Assembly (NCBI GenBank): GCA_029858605.1
Contig: JAOUET010000010.1
Location: 1-21,719 of the forward strand
Source: Coriobacteriia bacterium
Lineage (GTDB): Bacteria; Actinomycetota; Coriobacteriia; Anaerosomatales; JAENZW01
Length of the DNA: 21,719 bases
Reading direction: 5' to 3'
Of this stretch, positions 1 to 7,435 are shown piece by piece. The translations under genes and the position numbers were made by a program. Under the pieces are notes generated by a model, which saw nothing but the letters and a program-made list of their open reading frames with translations, had not been told where the DNA came from and searched no databases. The first letter of the stretch is position 1; each line of letters opens with the position of its first letter.

Positions 1-436
1 CAGGTGGCGGGGGCGGGGGCGGGTCCTCGCCCTTCTTGGGCTTCTTGTCCTTCGGAGGCTTCGGGGCTCTGGGCGGCTTGGCGGACTTGCCGCTCTCCGA
101 GCCGTCGGCGTGCCCGCCTGACGGTCCTGCGGAGGTCGCAGGCAGATTGGCGATTCCGGCGGGCGCCTGCGCCATGGCGGCTTCAGGCGATTGAAGCGGG
201 GAAGCGTATCCGCTCTCCCCGCCCGGCAGTCCAAGCACGGGGCCGCCGCCAGTTGCAGCGGCACTGTGGCCCTCGGACGCTTCGGGTCCGGCAGACCCCG
301 CAGTACCCAGGGCCGGAACGCATGCGACCACGACGACCGCACATAGCAGCAGGTGTCTGACGAGCAGGCCGCTTGCCCGACGGCCGGCAATCCGGCTGAT
401 TGCCGCTCGAACCCAGGGATCTTGACCGCTCGACAA
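1..436 (-). CDS. Exported Pro/Lys-rich protein, N-terminal part (3' end outside window)
   Basis: I do not recognise the family. An open frame of 145 codons starts at a TTG at 436 and runs off the window without a stop. The start is chosen because GAGGGGG lies 4 bases upstream. After about 26 residues with several arginines there is a hydrophobic stretch (residues 24-43), so the protein is exported. VVAC ending at Cys39 resembles a lipobox, so it may be a lipoprotein; otherwise cleavage would fall near Ala46. The following 70 residues are low-complexity Gly/Ala/Ser/Pro, then a Lys/Pro-rich stretch (about 118-136) and seven prolines, which look like a cell-wall-spanning linker. It begins 27 bases after the stop of the multihaem cytochrome gene on the same strand, so the two are probably co-transcribed and may act together at the cell envelope. 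The functional domain lies beyond the window. Confidence 0.65.
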   Translation of the reverse strand, partial: MSSGQDPWVRAAISRIAGRRASGLLVRHLLLCAVVVVACVPALGTAGSAGPEASEGHSAAATGGGPVLGLPGGESGYASPLQSPEAAMAQAPAGIANLPATSAGPSGGHADGSESGKSAKPPRAPKPPKDKKPKKGEDPPPPPPP

Positions 437-463
437 CGTTCCCCCTCTGCGGTGCGCACGCGC

Positions 464-1411
464 CTACGGCAGCATGCTCACCTCATGGCAGTTCGTACAC
501 AAGTCATCGTCAGTTTCGGCCAGAAGGTTGACGCTCTCGGTCTGGTGCGGGAACGCAGTGTACTCGGGATTGGTCGGCGCGTCCGGCGCCGGGTAGCCAT
601 AGTCCGTCAAGCACGCCGAGAAGGTGGTCTCCACGTCCCGATAGTCCTCATGACACTGCTGGCAGTACGGATCGTCGGACGTGTCGGTGTAGCCGTCGTT
701 GGAACGTCCGAGCGTGTACGTCGCAACCTGACTCACCGGGTGGTTGTGGACCGTGCCCCAGTCGGTGCGCTCGTCATGGCAGCCCGCGCACCACTGCGCG
801 CCGTACTCCGTGTAGGTGCCGTCCGCGGCATCGTTGACGTCGTCGCGCAGCAGACAGTTGGAGTAGATCCACTCCTTGGCGCCGAAGGCTTTGCCCGTGT
901 CTCTGAGGAAAGGCTGCATCTGCGTGGCCCGATGCACCGAATGGCAGCTCGAACAGTCGAGCAGGTCCGGCAGCGGCGCGGAGCCACCCGGAACGTAGGT
1001 GGTGGTGTCGCACGAGTGCTCCGCTCCCACGGTACCGCCGCGGGCCACGATCTGGCTGTAGGGGCCGACCGCCCCCGTCGAGTCATGACACGTCAGGCAA
1101 GACCCGGTGATCGTGGACGCGGGGAGCAGCAGAATGGAATCGGCAGGCGCATCGTGCACGGTATGGCAGAGAGCGCACTTCGCAGTAGTGCTGGTGTAGT
1201 AGCCGTGCGGACCCTCTCCGGTCCACGGATCGCGGTCGTCGCCGTGGCAGGAGATGCAGTCGTAGTCGCCCTCGCGCCCGTCGGTGTGGTATGCGTACGC
1301 AACCGCGGGGATGAGGGTAAACACAACACCAATCAGCGCCGCCACCAGCACGCGACGCCAGACATTGCGCAATATGAATGACCGCTTCTCTGAGCCCGGG
1401 CTTCGACCCAA
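464..1411 (-). CDS. Exported seven-haem c-type cytochrome
   Basis: Predicted electron-transfer protein outside the membrane. Seven CxxCH haem-attachment motifs are visible: CISCH (52-56), CALCH (79-83), CLTCH (105-109), CSSCH (153-157), CAGCH (208-212), CQQCH (250-254) and CTNCH (305-309). Two have the CxxCHxxH form typical of doubled-CXXCH multihaem proteins. A signal peptide covers residues 1-40 (RNVWRR, hydrophobic run, then AYA cleavage site). Three further cysteines (134, 186, 267) are not in haem motifs. The start is a TTG at 1411, supported by AAGGGGGG six bases upstream. It is the first gene of a unit with the exported protein that starts at 436. Nothing in the sequence identifies the redox partner; extracellular metal reduction or respiratory electron transfer are both possible. 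It is divergent from the helicase gene. Confidence 0.9.
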   Translation of the reverse strand: MGRSPGSEKRSFILRNVWRRVLVAALIGVVFTLIPAVAYAYHTDGREGDYDCISCHGDDRDPWTGEGPHGYYTSTTAKCALCHTVHDAPADSILLLPASTITGSCLTCHDSTGAVGPYSQIVARGGTVGAEHSCDTTTYVPGGSAPLPDLLDCSSCHSVHRATQMQPFLRDTGKAFGAKEWIYSNCLLRDDVNDAADGTYTEYGAQWCAGCHDERTDWGTVHNHPVSQVATYTLGRSNDGYTDTSDDPYCQQCHEDYRDVETTFSACLTDYGYPAPDAPTNPEYTAFPHQTESVNLLAETDDDLCTNCHEVSMLP

Positions 1412-1499
1412 GCCAGCCCCCCTTCTCCACCTGGTTCCAGGATAGCATCCATTCGTCGCCTCGGGCCAGGGACCATCCTACAACTCTGCGGCGAGAAAG

Positions 1500-1513
1500 C
1501 GAACGCCTGTTCG
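1500..1513. promoter_or_regulatory. LexA/SOS box 1
   Basis: CGAACGCCTGTTCG is a perfect five-base inverted repeat (CGAAC and GTTCG) with a 4-base spacer. It fits the Gram-positive LexA/DinR operator consensus CGAACRNRYGTTCG except at one inner position. It overlaps the proposed -35 element of the helicase promoter, a place where a bound repressor would block transcription. Confidence 0.7.
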
Positions 1514-1539
1514 ACTCGCGAGTTGTTTACTGCTACGCT
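1510..1539 (+). promoter_or_regulatory. Possible promoter of the helicase gene
   Basis: TTCGAC (1510-1515) and TACGCT (1534-1539) are separated by 18 bases. The -10 keeps only the key T-A-...-T positions and the -35 is poor, so this is a weak call. It is supported mainly by its position between two SOS boxes, with the start point predicted inside box 2. Confidence 0.35.
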
Positions 1540-1544
1540 TGATA

Positions 1545-1558
1545 CGAACACCCGTTCG
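1545..1558. promoter_or_regulatory. LexA/SOS box 2
   Basis: CGAACACCCGTTCG is a second perfect CGAAC-N4-GTTCG palindrome, centred 45 bases after box 1 and 14 bases upstream of the helicase start codon. It would cover the predicted transcription start. Two boxes at this spacing point to LexA control of the downstream helicase. Confidence 0.7.
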
Positions 1559-1571
1559 CCTTGGAGGAGAC

Positions 1572-3677
1572 ATGCGAGCCGAGGAACAATCTGCCAACTG
1601 CCCAACCGCCTCTGGCGACATCGAGCCCGCCGCCTCAAGCACTCTGCTAGCATCACTCAACGAACGTCAGCGCCAAGCCGCCTCGCACGGCGAGGAAGCC
1701 TTGCTTATCGTGGCGGGCGCCGGCACTGGGAAGACCGCCACCCTCGCACACCGAGTCACCTATCTCATGGCGTCGGGCACCGACCCCGGCCGCATCCTGC
1801 TGCTCACCTTCACGCGCCGCGCGGCATCCGAGATGCTGCGCCGCGTGGACTCGATCATGCGCGCCGCAGGCCTCAGCGGCGCCGGCTCCTCGGCAGGCTC
1901 GACGATCTGGGGTGGAACCTTCCATAGCGTGGCCGTGCGCCTGCTCCGGCTCCACGGACGCGACATCGGCCTCGAGCCCGACTTCACGGTGCTCGACCGC
2001 TCCGATGCCGAAGATCTCATGCACGTGGCGCGTACCGAGCTGGGGCTGGGCCAAGCCGGGAGACGTTTCCCGCAGAAGTCCACGTGCCTCGACATCTACA
2101 GCCGTTGCGTGAACACGTGTGCATCGGTCGACCACGTCGTGGGCTCGGCATTCCCGTGGTGCAAGGACGACATCGACGCCCTCAAGGAGCTCTTCGCGCT
2201 CTTCACCGACCACAAAGAGGCGCAGCGCGTTCTGGACTATGACGACCTTCTGCTCTTCTGGCACGCAATGCTGTCGCAGCAGGCCACCGCCGAACGCATC
2301 CAGTCGCGTTTCGATCACGTGCTCGTCGACGAGTATCAGGACACGAACGTACTGCAAGCCGAGATAGTGTCGCTCCTTCGGCCGGATGGAACCCGGGTCA
2401 CAGCCGTCGGAGACGACGCCCAGGCGATCTACGGCTTTCGCGGGGCCACGGTCCGCAACATCCTCGACTTCGAGAAGCGCTTCCCGGGTGCCGAAGTAGT
2501 GACGCTCGAGCGCAACTACCGCAGCACCGCCCCGATCCTGGATGCCAGCAACCTGCTCATCGCCGAAGCGGACGAGCGCCGTGAGAAGCACCTCTACACC
2601 GAGCGAGACGGCGGTGCCCGTCCCACACTGGCATCCTGCCAAGACGAGGCGGAGCAGACCGACTACCTGGTGGAGCGCATCCTCGGTCACAGGGAGCAGG
2701 GAACGCTGCTGCGCGAACAGGCAGTACTCTTCCGCGCCGCACACCACAGCGCACACCTCGAGATCGAGCTGTCGCGCCGGAACATCCCCTACATCAAGTA
2801 CGGCGGACTGAAGTTCATCGAGATGGCGCACGTAAAAGACCTCATGGCATTCCTGCGCCTTGCCGAGAACCCTCGCGATCTCACCGCAGGCATGCGCGTT
2901 CTCGGCCTCGTTCCGGGCATCGGGCCGAAGACCGCCGCCGATGCCATGCAGACGCTTGCGGCAAGCGACGCCGACTTCGAATCTTGGGTGAGCCTGAGGA
3001 TCCCCGAGGCGGCGCGTGGCGCGTGGCCCGACCTCGTGACGCTGATGCGCGGACTTGCGGGCGCAGCCCCCTCCGACCTGCCTGCACAGGTGCATGCCAT
3101 CCGAAGCGTCTACGCGCCTCTGCTCGAGCTTCGATACGACAACGTCGACGCCCGCCTGCGAGACCTCGAGCAGATCGAGGCGCTCGCTTCGCGATTCGGC
3201 GACCGCTCGCGCTTCCTGGCCGAGATCGCGATAGACCCTCCGGCCTACACGCAGGACCTCGCGGGCCCTCCTCTGCTCGACGAAGACTACCTAATTCTCT
3301 CGACGATCCATTCGGCAAAGGGGCTGGAGTTCGACGTCGTCTACGTCATACACGCGGCTGACGGGAACATCCCGTCAGACATGGCCACGGGCACCCCCGA
3401 GGAGATCGAGGAGGAGCGGCGGCTCTTCTACGTGGCATGCACGCGGGCGCGCAACGACCTGTACGTCACCTGGCCGCTTCGCTACTACGCCCAGCCGTTC
3501 GGCATGTCCGACACGCACGGCTACGCTCAGCGCACCCGATTCATCACTCCGGCGGTCCGACACGCATTCGCCGAGACGCTCGCACGGCCGGAGGCCGAAT
3601 TCGAGTCTGCCGAAGACGCACCGCCGATCACTACCACGGCGGACGTGCGGGCAGGGCTTAAGCGTATGTGGACGTAG
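1572..3677 (+). CDS. UvrD/PcrA-family superfamily 1 DNA helicase
   Basis: ATP-dependent 3'-5' DNA helicase of the UvrD/Rep/PcrA group, expected to act in DNA repair or replication restart. The expected motifs occur in order: Q motif LNERQRQA (29-36), Walker A AGAGTGKT (48-55), Walker B VDEYQDTN (about 252-259), GDDAQAIYGFRGA (motif III), LERNYRST (motif IV), STIHSAKGLEF (about 577-587, motif V) and RRLFYVACTRAR (about 616-627, motif VI). Length, 701 residues, is normal for the family. The reading frame stays open upstream to a TTG at 1539, but the ATG at 1572 is chosen because GGAGG lies four bases before it. The C-terminal tail lacks an obvious PcrA-type RNA polymerase-binding domain, so I do not assign uvrD or pcrA. 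Two LexA boxes upstream suggest it is DNA-damage inducible. It converges on the CWB2 gene. Confidence 0.93.
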   Translation: MRAEEQSANCPTASGDIEPAASSTLLASLNERQRQAASHGEEALLIVAGAGTGKTATLAHRVTYLMASGTDPGRILLLTFTRRAASEMLRRVDSIMRAAGLSGAGSSAGSTIWGGTFHSVAVRLLRLHGRDIGLEPDFTVLDRSDAEDLMHVARTELGLGQAGRRFPQKSTCLDIYSRCVNTCASVDHVVGSAFPWCKDDIDALKELFALFTDHKEAQRVLDYDDLLLFWHAMLSQQATAERIQSRFDHVLVDEYQDTNVLQAEIVSLLRPDGTRVTAVGDDAQAIYGFRGATVRNILDFEKRFPGAEVVTLERNYRSTAPILDASNLLIAEADERREKHLYTERDGGARPTLASCQDEAEQTDYLVERILGHREQGTLLREQAVLFRAAHHSAHLEIELSRRNIPYIKYGGLKFIEMAHVKDLMAFLRLAENPRDLTAGMRVLGLVPGIGPKTAADAMQTLAASDADFESWVSLRIPEAARGAWPDLVTLMRGLAGAAPSDLPAQVHAIRSVYAPLLELRYDNVDARLRDLEQIEALASRFGDRSRFLAEIAIDPPAYTQDLAGPPLLDEDYLILSTIHSAKGLEFDVVYVIHAADGNIPSDMATGTPEEIEEERRLFYVACTRARNDLYVTWPLRYYAQPFGMSDTHGYAQRTRFITPAVRHAFAETLARPEAEFESAEDAPPITTTADVRAGLKRMWT

Positions 3678-3741
3678 ACGCTGGCCGCGAAGGCGGTGCT
3701 GGCGAGTCGGCGGGCAGTGCTGGGGAACGTCGCGACGCGCG

Positions 3742-3825
3742 CTACAACTCGTCGAGGATCTGAAGCCTCACCGTCTCGGATATGCTGTTCGGGCCACCGT
3801 ACACGTTGACTTCGGTGCACGCTCA
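3742..3825 (-). other. In-frame continuation of the CWB2 gene after an internal TGA
   Basis: After the TGA at 3825-3823 the same frame continues for 26 codons to a TAG at 3744-3742. The encoded stretch, with EVNVYGGPNSISETV in the middle, is the expected end of a CWB2 repeat; the two preceding repeats contain HVVGGPVSVPQ and IVGGGPMTVSD at the same place. The stop therefore truncates the last repeat by a nonsense change, or is a sequencing error, or is read through. A hairpin (CGTGCAC/GTGTACG, 10-base loop, one GU pair) begins two bases after the TGA. Confidence 0.75.
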
Positions 3826-5109
3826 ATGCCTCTCCAGCGCGAGCCTGGTGGCCTCTGTCAGACTCGTTCCGTTCGTTAGCAGGATAGGACCTTGCTGCAG
3901 GCCGGTTGCCGCTCCCCCGGTCACCGCATCCGGCAGCTTCGCAGCCACTCCGACCAGGTCCCAGACGAGCGCGCCTTCCCCGACGGCCTTCTCGGCGATC
4001 ACGACAGCCGTGTCGTAGCGCGTGTGCCCGGACCACCGCTCAGCGCCCATCAGAGCGAGAGCGTCCAACTCTTCCAGAACGTCGTCCGACACCGTCATCG
4101 GGCCCCCGCCGACGATGATCCTCGCGGGATCGAAAGCTTCGATCGCCGCGCGTGTCGCAGTCGGAACCTCGTCGTTCCTGACCAGGAGTATCGGCGCCCC
4201 GTTGTTGGCCGCGATCGGCGAGAGCGCCAGCGCATCGAAGAACTTCTCGGAGTCCGCCCCGTTGGCCACGAGCGCGCGGGACGTCATCGTCTTGCTCGGG
4301 TCGATGGACTCGACGAACTTCATTCGGTCGAGTATCGCAGCCGCCAGATCGTAGCGGCTACCGGTCGACAGAATGCGCTCCGCAACCACCGGGCCCCAAC
4401 CGCCGGCATAGGCGACAATCTCGTCAATGCGTTCTTGGGGCACGGAGACCGGGCCGCCGACCACGTGAAGTACCACGGCTCCGTGAACAGCTACTGCATC
4501 GGCAACGTACTCCTTGACCTCGTGCGGAGTACGAGTCGCACTCACCAGCAGAACGGGTGCGTCGTACGCCCATGCGAGACCCGAGGCGGCTAGCGGGTCC
4601 GCGGCGGCGCGATCGTCCCCGGAGGCGATGATGATGTTCGGGGGTACGGGGCCGCCCATGCCGAAGCTGCTCCACGTCTCGCGCGCGATCGTCGTCGCAG
4701 TCGCGAACCGATCGTGACCCCACATGCGGTGAGCCTGCGACCACATGCGTATGTGGAGGCCGCCCAAGTCGGCGCCCGTGTAGGTGTGCCAACTGGACTC
4801 CCAAGTCCTGTAACCCGCCTTCAGCGGAGCGATCTTGTATTGGGAGCCCGGAAGGAAGAACGCCGGATTGTCGAATTCGTAGTGCCCGAGAACGTCCGTG
4901 TTGTCCGTCGTAGAGCCTCCGGGAGCATCACGGATGCACCACACCTGCACGTTCTGCAGGGGCGCGCCGTTCTCGGCAGAGACGATGATGCCTTCCCAGA
5001 TGGCCGCGAAGGCCGGCTTCGGTAGGCCCAGAAACACCGCGCACACGAGCGCGCACGCTAGCGCGAATACGAATGCTCGACGCGCTTGGGGTCTCTCGCC
5101 GGAGACCAT
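3823..5109 (-). CDS. Exported cell-wall-binding protein with CWB2 repeats, last repeat truncated
   Basis: Predicted surface protein held non-covalently in the cell wall. It has a signal peptide (1-35, ending PAFA), then a beta-sandwich-like region (about 36-120) resembling carboxypeptidase-regulatory or CnaB-like folds. Three cell-wall-binding type 2 repeats follow at about 128-230, 245-350 and 357-428, starting with GHDRFATA, GSRYDLAA and GHTRYDTA. Each of the first two ends with a GGP motif; the third is cut by a TGA just before it. The start is the ATG at 5109, with AAGGGGGAAGGG upstream, rather than the in-frame TTG at 5130. In Clostridia such repeats bind the anionic polymer of the wall. 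No enzymatic domain is visible. It lies 68 bases downstream of the phosphofructokinase stop. Whether the protein is functional without the last 26 residues is unknown. Confidence 0.85.
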   Translation of the reverse strand: MVSGERPQARRAFVFALACALVCAVFLGLPKPAFAAIWEGIIVSAENGAPLQNVQVWCIRDAPGGSTTDNTDVLGHYEFDNPAFFLPGSQYKIAPLKAGYRTWESSWHTYTGADLGGLHIRMWSQAHRMWGHDRFATATTIARETWSSFGMGGPVPPNIIIASGDDRAAADPLAASGLAWAYDAPVLLVSATRTPHEVKEYVADAVAVHGAVVLHVVGGPVSVPQERIDEIVAYAGGWGPVVAERILSTGSRYDLAAAILDRMKFVESIDPSKTMTSRALVANGADSEKFFDALALSPIAANNGAPILLVRNDEVPTATRAAIEAFDPARIIVGGGPMTVSDDVLEELDALALMGAERWSGHTRYDTAVVIAEKAVGEGALVWDLVGVAAKLPDAVTGGAATGLQQGPILLTNGTSLTEATRLALERH

Positions 5110-5143
5110 GACCCTTCCCCCTTGCCCCAACTCCCCTGGAAGC

Positions 5144-5158
5144 TACGTAGAGTACGTA
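5144..5158. repeat. Tandem TACGTA palindromes
   Basis: TACGTA-GAG-TACGTA lies between the phosphofructokinase stop and the CWB2 gene. It could be an operator or chance; no promoter hexamers with proper spacing are convincing beside it. Confidence 0.25.
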
Positions 5159-5177
5159 CCCCAGCTCGCAGCAAGCC

Positions 5178-6416
5178 CTAGCACTCCAAGTCGGGATGCT
5201 CCCGCTTCTGGTACTCGAGAGCCCTTGCGAGCTTGTAGAAGTCGCTTTCCTTGTCGATGAAGCGCACTCGCGTCTTCAAAGTCTTCGGATCGATCAGCTC
5301 GTCGAACGGAACGTACTTCAGCTGCAGCTGCTTCTCGACGCTCACCATGTGGCCGGTGAGCCCTTCTTCCGTGAGCGCGCGGAACGCCCCGGTGCCGAGC
5401 TGCGTACCCAACAACACGTCGAATGCGCTGGGCGCAGAGCAGCGAGTCTCGTACCCGACCTGCTTGTGCCGGACCTTCATGCTGTCTCCGGTCCGCTCCT
5501 CGTAGCGCTTCTCCATAGCGGCGGCAAGCATCTTCCCGATCTGCGCCGCGCCGAGCACGATGTTGCCGTGCTCGTCGGTCTCCTGCGGACGTTGAGAATC
5601 CGGGAGCTTGTGGGCGAGCCCCTCAGCGACGCACACGACTCCGTACTCGCGCCCGTCGCGCGCACGTATCTCCATCAGTTCGGCAAGTTCGTCGGCTTCT
5701 TCGTTCAGATCGAACTCCCCGTCGAAGTCCTCCACCGAGAGCATTCTCGTAGCCTCGCCCGCGATTCCAGCCGCGTACGTGAGCCAACCGGCCTTGCGGC
5801 CCATGATCTCAAGCACGTACCAGACCTTCGTCGAAGTCGCATCGGCACCGAGGTTGCGAATTTCAGCGGCCGCGTAATGAGCAGCCGAGAAGAAGCCGAA
5901 GGTCCAGTCGATGCCGTAGTAGTCGTTGTCGATCGTCTTCGGCAGATGCACTATGCTTACGCGTCTGAGCTCCGGCATCAGTTCCTGCATCCTGTACAGA
6001 TAGTTGGCGGTCTTGAGCGTGTCGTCACCGCCGATCGACACCAGGGCATCGATCTTGTGTGCCTCCAACGCCTCATATACCGCGCGCAGCTTGGAGTTCT
6101 TCTCGGGATCCGCGAGATCTTCCAGGCTATTGATCGCTTTGCCGGGATTGGCGCGTGACGTTCGCAAGATGATGTCCTTGCGGTTGCGAATCCCAGAGAC
6201 GTCGTCGCGCCGCAAGCACAGGTAGTCGTGGCCTTCGATCAGCGGCGTATCCGCCGAGTAGCGCTCGAGGTCCTCGTAGCCGTCGAAGAACCCCACCACG
6301 GCTATGCCCGAATTCACGAAGCCGAGAGTGGCGGCCGAGATGACCGCGTTCGCGGCCGGCGCCGGACCGCCGGAGAAGAGAATGCCTATGCGTTTGATGT
6401 CGTTGTTGGTACTCAA
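5178..6416 (-). CDS. pfp: 6-phosphofructokinase, probably pyrophosphate-dependent
   Basis: Phosphorylates fructose 6-phosphate to fructose 1,6-bisphosphate in glycolysis. The fold signatures are ILFSGGPAPAANAVI near the N terminus, GGDDT (129-133), PKTIDND (159-165, with catalytic Asp163) and MGRKAGW. Asp132 and Lys160 stand where ATP-dependent enzymes such as E. coli PfkA have glycines 104 and 124. Asp and Lys at these two positions mark pyrophosphate-dependent enzymes, whose reaction is reversible. Length is 412 residues, within the range of PPi-type enzymes. The frame is open to a GTG at 6425, but that codon overlaps the GGGGG element; I prefer the TTG at 6416, eight bases after it. It follows accA by 53 bases and may share its transcript. 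The acceptor specificity is inferred from two residues only. Confidence 0.88.
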   Translation of the reverse strand: MSTNNDIKRIGILFSGGPAPAANAVISAATLGFVNSGIAVVGFFDGYEDLERYSADTPLIEGHDYLCLRRDDVSGIRNRKDIILRTSRANPGKAINSLEDLADPEKNSKLRAVYEALEAHKIDALVSIGGDDTLKTANYLYRMQELMPELRRVSIVHLPKTIDNDYYGIDWTFGFFSAAHYAAAEIRNLGADATSTKVWYVLEIMGRKAGWLTYAAGIAGEATRMLSVEDFDGEFDLNEEADELAELMEIRARDGREYGVVCVAEGLAHKLPDSQRPQETDEHGNIVLGAAQIGKMLAAAMEKRYEERTGDSMKVRHKQVGYETRCSAPSAFDVLLGTQLGTGAFRALTEEGLTGHMVSVEKQLQLKYVPFDELIDPKTLKTRVRFIDKESDFYKLARALEYQKREHPDLEC

Positions 6417-6469
6417 GTACAACACCCCCGGTTCATGAGTGGAGCGACTGCTTCGGTACCTCGGCTTCT

Positions 6470-7435
6470 CTACCCTGCGCCCTCTTCGAACACGCCGATC
6501 GCACGCAGGCGCTCGTAGCGCTTCTGCGTCAAGGTCTGTGGATCGACCTCGCCCAGAGCGTCGAGCGCCGCCCGTATCCTCTCACCGACAGCGGCTATCA
6601 CGGGCTCAGGATCGACGTGGGCACCCTCCAGGGGCTCGCCCACGATCTCGTCCGCGATCCCGAAGTCGATCAGGTCGGCAGCGGTCAGCCGAAGGCAGCC
6701 GGCCGCTTCGGCTGCTCGAGAAGCCTCCTTGTGAAGGATCATCGCGCACATCTCCGGCGATATGACGGAGTAGTACGCGTTCTCGAGCATGATGAGGCGA
6801 TCACCGAAACCGATGGCCAGCGCCCCGCCGCTACCCCCTTCGCCGATTCCGACGACGACCACAGGCACCGGCAAGTCCGCTAGCAATGACAGCGACTCGG
6901 CGATCGCCCAGGCTTGTCCGCGCTGCTCGGCCTCGATGCCCGGATATGCGCCCGCAGTGTCGAGGAACGCGACGACGGGCAGGCCGAACCTCTCGGCTAG
7001 ACGCATCGCACGCATCGCCTTGCGATACCCTTCCGGATGCGGACTGCCGAAATTCCGTGCCACGTTCTCCTTTGTGGTCTTGCCTTTTCGGTGGCCGAGG
7101 ACGACCACACGACGCCCCAGCATGGTTGCGAGTGCGGCCAGAATCGCCTCGTCGTCACCGAACAAGCGGTCACCGTGCAGTTCAACGACATCCGTGAACA
7201 GCGTGGCGACGTAGTCTTGCGTCTTCGGTCTCTCGGGATGGCGGCTGATCTGGACGCGCTCCCAAGGACCTATTTGCTCGTAGGTCTCCTTTCGCAGCTG
7301 CTCGAGCTGCTGCTCGAGGTCCTCGACCTCCGCTGCGATCTCGGGATTGACCGCGACGTCCATCCGCTTGAGCTGATCGAGCTTGTCCTCTAGCTCGAAG
7401 AGCGGCCTCTCGAATTCCATGGCATACCGTCTCAC
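6470..7435 (-). CDS. accA: Acetyl-CoA carboxylase carboxyltransferase, alpha subunit
   Basis: Pairs with AccD to move the carboxyl group from carboxybiotin to acetyl-CoA, giving malonyl-CoA for fatty acid synthesis. The N-terminal helical part (FELEDKLDQLKRM, EDLEQQLEQLRKE) and the carboxyltransferase core are typical: RHPERPKTQDYV, FGSPHPEGYRKAMR, FLDTAGAYPGIEAEQRGQ, IGEGGSGGALAIG and SVISPEMCAMILHK. Length is 321 residues, as in other bacteria. The start is the GTG at 7435, which overlaps the accD stop (GTGA) and has GGGGGGT upstream. The ATG at 7420 has no ribosome binding site. The overlap indicates translational coupling and equal subunit supply. The biotin carboxylase and carrier genes are not in the window. 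Confidence 0.97.
   Translation of the reverse strand: MRRYAMEFERPLFELEDKLDQLKRMDVAVNPEIAAEVEDLEQQLEQLRKETYEQIGPWERVQISRHPERPKTQDYVATLFTDVVELHGDRLFGDDEAILAALATMLGRRVVVLGHRKGKTTKENVARNFGSPHPEGYRKAMRAMRLAERFGLPVVAFLDTAGAYPGIEAEQRGQAWAIAESLSLLADLPVPVVVVGIGEGGSGGALAIGFGDRLIMLENAYYSVISPEMCAMILHKEASRAAEAAGCLRLTAADLIDFGIADEIVGEPLEGAHVDPEPVIAAVGERIRAALDALGEVDPQTLTQKRYERLRAIGVFEEGAG

Noticed and set aside
4..360. A 118-codon plus-strand frame at the window start
   Set aside because: Arginine-rich shadow of the minus-strand exported protein, which has a signal sequence and ribosome binding site.
353..1381. A 342-codon open frame on the plus strand
   Set aside because: Antisense to the seven-haem cytochrome; its valine- and arginine-rich sequence is a mirror of the cytochrome codons.
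1653..3095. A 480-codon open frame on the minus strand
   Set aside because: It lies wholly antisense to the helicase, whose motifs are intact; its composition is that of a GC-rich shadow frame with no recognisable domain.
3798..3825. Selenocysteine insertion at the CWB2 TGA with a SECIS-like hairpin
   Set aside because: The position is in a structural repeat without redox role, the stem is short, and sense-codon loss is a simpler explanation; kept only as a point to check.
5196..6158. A 320-codon open frame on the plus strand
   Set aside because: Antisense to the phosphofructokinase gene, with no motif of its own.
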